Below are positions 60,965 through 64,000 of a stretch of 64,000 nt of DNA, piece after piece. The stretch's first letter is position 1. Every line of letters starts with the position of its first letter. The DNA comes from Rugamonas apoptosis. Lineage in GTDB: Bacteria; Pseudomonadota; Gammaproteobacteria; Burkholderiales; Burkholderiaceae_D. Location of the stretch: contig NZ_JACEZU010000001.1 of assembly GCF_014042355.1 (NCBI RefSeq), forward strand, positions 248,001-312,000, read 5' to 3'. The position numbers and the translations under genes are program-made. Below the pieces are notes generated by a model. The model had not been told where the DNA came from. It did no database searches and saw only the letters and a list, made by a program, of their open reading frames with translations.

Positions 60965-62287
60965 GTGGGTATTTTTTCGCTCTTCAAGAAACAGGATGCG
61001 CAGCGCGCGCCGGCCGCCACGGCCGACGCCGACGATGGCGCCCGCCTGGCCCCGAACAGCGAACTGCAACGCCAGCAGGCCCAGGCCTTGCAGCGCGACC
61101 TGGCGCGCGCCACGGCCATGAAGATCGACGCCATCGAGGCCGCCATGGCGCTCGACATCTTCCAGGACACGGAACCAGCCTGGGGCAGCCGCCCCGCGCG
61201 CCCGCCGCGCCCCGTGGTGGCCGGCGACAACCCCACCCTGCCCCTGCTGGACGAGGACACCACGGAACTGCTGGGCGAGGATGAATTGCCGGCCCAAGCC
61301 GTGGCGGCCCAGACCGCGCCCGTGGTGGAGGAAATCGCCATCGTGTACGCCAACGGCCAGGCCGACATGGCCGAGCAGATGCTGGTCGACAACCTGCCGC
61401 CGGCCGGCGCCCCCGACCGCACGCTGTGGTGGATGCTGTTCGACCTGTACCAGCTTACTCACCAGCAGGACAAGTTCGACAGCCTGTCGATCGACTACGC
61501 CAGCACCTTCGAAACCTCGCCGCCGCCCTGGAACGCGCCGCCGCCGGTGGCCGCCGCCAGCGGCCGCGCCTGGTCCGGCGTCACGCCCACGGAACTGTTC
61601 TCGGGCCAGCTGGACGGCGCCATCGGCGCCCAGCTGGAACGCTTGCGCCAGCAGATGGCCAGCCACCCCGTGCTGCGGCTCGATTTCAGCCGGGTGCAGG
61701 GTGTGACGCCGGACGGCTGCGCGCTGCTGCTGCCCGTGCTGCAACAATTGCACGGCGGCGAGCGCGAACTGATCGTGGTGGCGGCCGACCACCTGGCGGC
61801 CCTGATCCAGGCCACCGTGGCCGTGGGCAACCGCGACGGCGGCCCCGCGCCCTGGTTGCTGCTGCTGGAACTGTTGCAATTGCTCAACCGCGAAAAGGAC
61901 TTCGAGGAAACGGGCATGGATTACTGCGTCACCTTCGAAGTGTCGCCACCGTCGTTCGTGGCGCCGCGCGCGGTGGCCACGGCGGCCCGCCAGGCGCTGG
62001 CCGGCGCGCCCGACCGTTACCTGTTGCCCACCGTGGTGGAAGGCCCGCTGGACGCTTTACTTGGCGCGCTGGGCACCTATGCTGAACAGTACCAGACCCT
62101 GGTGTTCGACTGCTCGCGCCTGGCGCGGGTCGAATTCGGCGCCGCCAACACCTTCCAATCCAAGCTGCAAACGCTGGTACAAGAGGGCAAGAAAGTGGAA
62201 TTCCGCGACGTCAACCACCTGGTGGCGGCCCTGCTGCGCCTGCTGGGCTACGGCGAACTGGCCAAGATCTACCCGCATAAGTACTGA
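60965..62287 (+). CDS. Duplicated STAS-like domain protein, function unknown
   Basis: 440 residues from GTG (GGGG six bases upstream). After a basic N-terminus (GIFSLFKKQ) and a disordered Ala/Pro/Asp-rich segment to about residue 115, the body has two similar halves. Each starts with a helical hairpin ending FETSPPPW (near 185) or FEVSPPSF (near 330), then a STAS-like domain (VLRLDFSRVQGVTPDGCALL near 240; LVFDCSRLARVEFGAANTF near 378). STAS domains are usually phospho- or partner-binding switches. It lies between dksA and hslVU; an anti-sigma-antagonist or stress-signalling role is possible but unproven. Confidence 0.7.
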   Translation: MGIFSLFKKQDAQRAPAATADADDGARLAPNSELQRQQAQALQRDLARATAMKIDAIEAAMALDIFQDTEPAWGSRPARPPRPVVAGDNPTLPLLDEDTTELLGEDELPAQAVAAQTAPVVEEIAIVYANGQADMAEQMLVDNLPPAGAPDRTLWWMLFDLYQLTHQQDKFDSLSIDYASTFETSPPPWNAPPPVAAASGRAWSGVTPTELFSGQLDGAIGAQLERLRQQMASHPVLRLDFSRVQGVTPDGCALLLPVLQQLHGGERELIVVAADHLAALIQATVAVGNRDGGPAPWLLLLELLQLLNREKDFEETGMDYCVTFEVSPPSFVAPRAVATAARQALAGAPDRYLLPTVVEGPLDALLGALGTYAEQYQTLVFDCSRLARVEFGAANTFQSKLQTLVQEGKKVEFRDVNHLVAALLRLLGYGELAKIYPHKY

Positions 62288-62291
62288 CCGC

Positions 62292-62319
62292 CTTGCAATC
62301 GCGGTGACCAACCCCATGT
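62292..62319 (+). promoter_or_regulatory. Heat-shock (sigma-32 type) promoter of hslVU
   Basis: CTTGCAA is followed after 13 bp by CCCCATGT, matching the sigma-32 consensus CTTGAAA/CCCCATnT at all but one defined position, just upstream of a classical heat-shock operon. It lies 37 bases before the hslV start and overlaps the end of no gene. Confidence 0.8.
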
Positions 62320-62355
62320 GCCGGACTTGATACACATCCACCCACCGAGGTCAAC

Positions 62356-62892
62356 ATGGAACAATTTCACGGCACCACCATCCTGTGCGTGCGCCGCGGC
62401 AAGCAAGTCGCGCTGGGCGGCGACGGCCAGGTCACACTCGGCAATATCGTCATGAAAGGCACGGCCCGCAAAGTGCGCAAGCTGTACCAGGGCAAGGTGC
62501 TGGTCGGCTTCGCCGGCGGTACGGCCGACGCTTTCACGTTGCTGGACCGCTTCGAAGGCAAGCTGGAGAAACACCAGGGCAATCTGCTGCGCGCCTCGGT
62601 CGAACTGGCCAAGGATTGGCGCACCGACCGCGTGCTGCGCCGGCTGGAAGCCATGCTGCTGGTGGCCGACAGTGAATCGACGCTGGTCATCACGGGCAAC
62701 GGCGACGTGCTGGAGCCGGAAAACGGCATCGGCGCCATCGGCTCGGGCGGCACCTACGCCCAGTCGGCCGCGCTGGCGCTGCAGGAAAATACGGAACTGT
62801 CGCCGGCCGATATCGTCAAAAAGTCACTGACCATCGCCGGCCAGCTGTGCATCTACACCAATCTGTCCCACATCATCGAAACCCTGGACTAA
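62356..62892 (+). CDS. hslV: ATP-dependent protease proteolytic subunit HslV
   Basis: 178 residues. HslV (ClpQ) forms the two-ring proteolytic core driven by HslU. The sequence begins [12 protein letters not shown]: the catalytic Thr follows a six-residue leader, so self-processing before TTI is expected, unlike E. coli HslV, where Thr follows Met directly. [10 protein letters not shown] and [12 protein letters not shown] are normal. hslU starts three bases after its stop, and a sigma-32-like promoter lies upstream. Confidence 0.96.
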   Translation: MEQFHGTTILCVRRGKQVALGGDGQVTLGNIVMKGTARKVRKLYQGKVLVGFAGGTADAFTLLDRFEGKLEKHQGNLLRASVELAKDWRTDRVLRRLEAMLLVADSESTLVITGNGDVLEPENGIGAIGSGGTYAQSAALALQENTELSPADIVKKSLTIAGQLCIYTNLSHIIETLD

Positions 62893-62895
62893 TCC

Positions 62896-64000
62896 ATGAA
62901 CATGACACCACAGGAAATCGTCGGCGAACTCGATAAACACGTGGTCGGCCAGGCCAAGGCCAAACGGGCCGTCGCCATCGCGCTGCGCAACCGCTGGCGC
63001 CGCCAGCAGGTGGCCGAACCGCTGCGCCACGAGATCACGCCCAAGAACATCCTGATGATAGGCCCGACCGGGGTCGGCAAAACGGAGATCGCGCGCCGCC
63101 TGGCCAAGCTGGCCGACGCGCCGTTTATCAAGATCGAAGCCACCAAGTTCACGGAAGTGGGCTATGTGGGGCGCGACGTGGACACCATCATCCGCGACCT
63201 GATCGACATCGGCGTCAAGCAGACCCGCTCGGCCGAGATGGCCAAGGTGCGGGCCCGCGCCGAGGACGCGGCCGAGGACCGGGTGATCGATATCCTGGTG
63301 CCGCCGGCGCGCGACTTCGGCTTCAACGCCGGCGGCGGCGAGCCGCAGACGGGCGATGCCACCCGCCAGACTTTCCGCAAGCGGCTGCGCCAGGGTGAAC
63401 TGGACGACAAGGAAATCGAACTGGAACTGGCCGAGGCCAGCCCGCAGATGGAAATCATGGCTCCGCCCGGCATGGAGGAAATGACGGAGCAGATCAAAAG
63501 CATGTTTTCCGGCATCGGCGGCGGGCGCAAGAAGGCGCGCAAGCTCAAGATCAAGGAGGCCATGAAATTCCTGGTGGACGAGGAGGCGGCCAAGCTCATC
63601 AATGAAGACGAGATGAAGCAGAAGGCGATCCAGAACGTGGAGCAGAACGGCATCGTGTTCCTCGATGAGATCGACAAGATCGCGTCGCGCTCGGAAGTGG
63701 GCGGGGCCGACGTGTCGCGCGCCGGCGTGCAGCGCGACCTGCTGCCGCTGGTGGAAGGCACCACCGTCAACACCAAGTACGGCATGATCCGCACCGACCA
63801 CATCCTGTTCATCGCGTCCGGCGCCTTCCACCTGGCCAAGCCGTCCGACCTGATCCCGGAACTGCAGGGCCGCTTCCCGATCCGGGTGGAACTGGAATCG
63901 TTGGCTATCGCCGATTTCGAGCGCATCCTCACCAGCACCGACGCCTGCCTGACCAAGCAATACGAAGCGCTGCTGGCCACCGAGGACGTCAAGCTCGAAT
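62896..64000 (+). CDS. hslU: HslU unfoldase ATPase subunit, cut by the window end
   Basis: The first 368 residues; the frame is open at the window edge. HslU is the AAA+ ring that unfolds substrates and feeds HslV. Walker A is GPTGVGKTE near residue 60, the intermediate (I) domain spans about 110-240, and Walker B is FLDEIDK near residue 257. Start at ATG 62896; a second ATG two codons on is possible. Cotranscribed with hslV. Confidence 0.96.
   Translation, partial: MNMTPQEIVGELDKHVVGQAKAKRAVAIALRNRWRRQQVAEPLRHEITPKNILMIGPTGVGKTEIARRLAKLADAPFIKIEATKFTEVGYVGRDVDTIIRDLIDIGVKQTRSAEMAKVRARAEDAAEDRVIDILVPPARDFGFNAGGGEPQTGDATRQTFRKRLRQGELDDKEIELELAEASPQMEIMAPPGMEEMTEQIKSMFSGIGGGRKKARKLKIKEAMKFLVDEEAAKLINEDEMKQKAIQNVEQNGIVFLDEIDKIASRSEVGGADVSRAGVQRDLLPLVEGTTVNTKYGMIRTDHILFIASGAFHLAKPSDLIPELQGRFPIRVELESLAIADFERILTSTDACLTKQYEALLATEDVKLE

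Overview
The window is GC-rich bacterial chromosome from a betaproteobacterium. Gene content and order point to Burkholderiales, most probably Oxalobacteraceae (Massilia/Janthinobacterium/Duganella type); this placement is inference from gene families, not a database match. Supporting signs are the tyrT-glyT-thrT-tuf-trpT-secE-nusG-rplKAJL-rpoBC block, an SAH riboswitch before ahcY, tandem Burkholderia-type porins, an HslV with a short propeptide, and a DksA without the four-cysteine zinc finger.

Layout. 1-1800: end of a DUF885 protein, then a small leftward pair, a winged-helix protein with a degenerate nucleotidyltransferase-like domain followed with no gap by a DUF962/Mpo1-like membrane protein. 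1801-2510: a gene-free stretch with the most unusual structure in the window, two opposed arrays of degenerate GTCTAA half-sites on a period of about 31 bp, followed by an 18-bp tandem repeat. 2511-16730: the leftward transcription/translation block from a strong stable-RNA promoter to the rpoC terminator. It has a 67-nt near-perfect palindrome between rpoB and rpoC and a long hairpin between rplL and rpoB. 16.9-26.1 kb: a signalling cluster (MASE1-CHASE-PAS-GGDEF-EAL, HDOD, receiver-TPR, receiver-HD-GYP, CheW). 26.1-34.2 kb: a membrane-anchored J-domain protein, MidA-type methyltransferase, FolM-like reductase with FolB and TtcA, a frameshifted M14 peptidase and an S41 lipoprotein. 34.4-40 kb: aromatic amino-acid catabolism (indolepyruvate oxidoreductase, HppD, divergent Lrp-type regulator). 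40-45.4 kb: GNAT, Cca, GST, Slt and 5-formyl-THF cyclo-ligase. 45.5-49.5 kb: the SAM cycle (metK, then riboswitch-ahcY-small membrane protein-metF). 49.7-52.3 kb: two lipid A acyltransferases and dapF. 52.4-57 kb: a Sel1-repeat protein and two porins. 57.2-64 kb: DUF484-xerC, a G3E GTPase, dksA, a duplicated STAS-like protein and the heat-shock operon hslVU, which runs off the window end.

How it works together. Most of the window is housekeeping: making RNA polymerase, ribosomal stalk and EF-Tu; recycling SAM and folate; building the envelope; and proteolysis under heat shock. The regulatory elements recognised here (stable-RNA promoter, intercistronic hairpins, SAH riboswitch, sigma-32-like promoter, Lrp-type palindromes) sit where expected. 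The part that known families do not explain is the opposed 31-bp-period array upstream of the winged-helix/pseudo-nucleotidyltransferase gene; that pair is the best candidate for an undescribed system.
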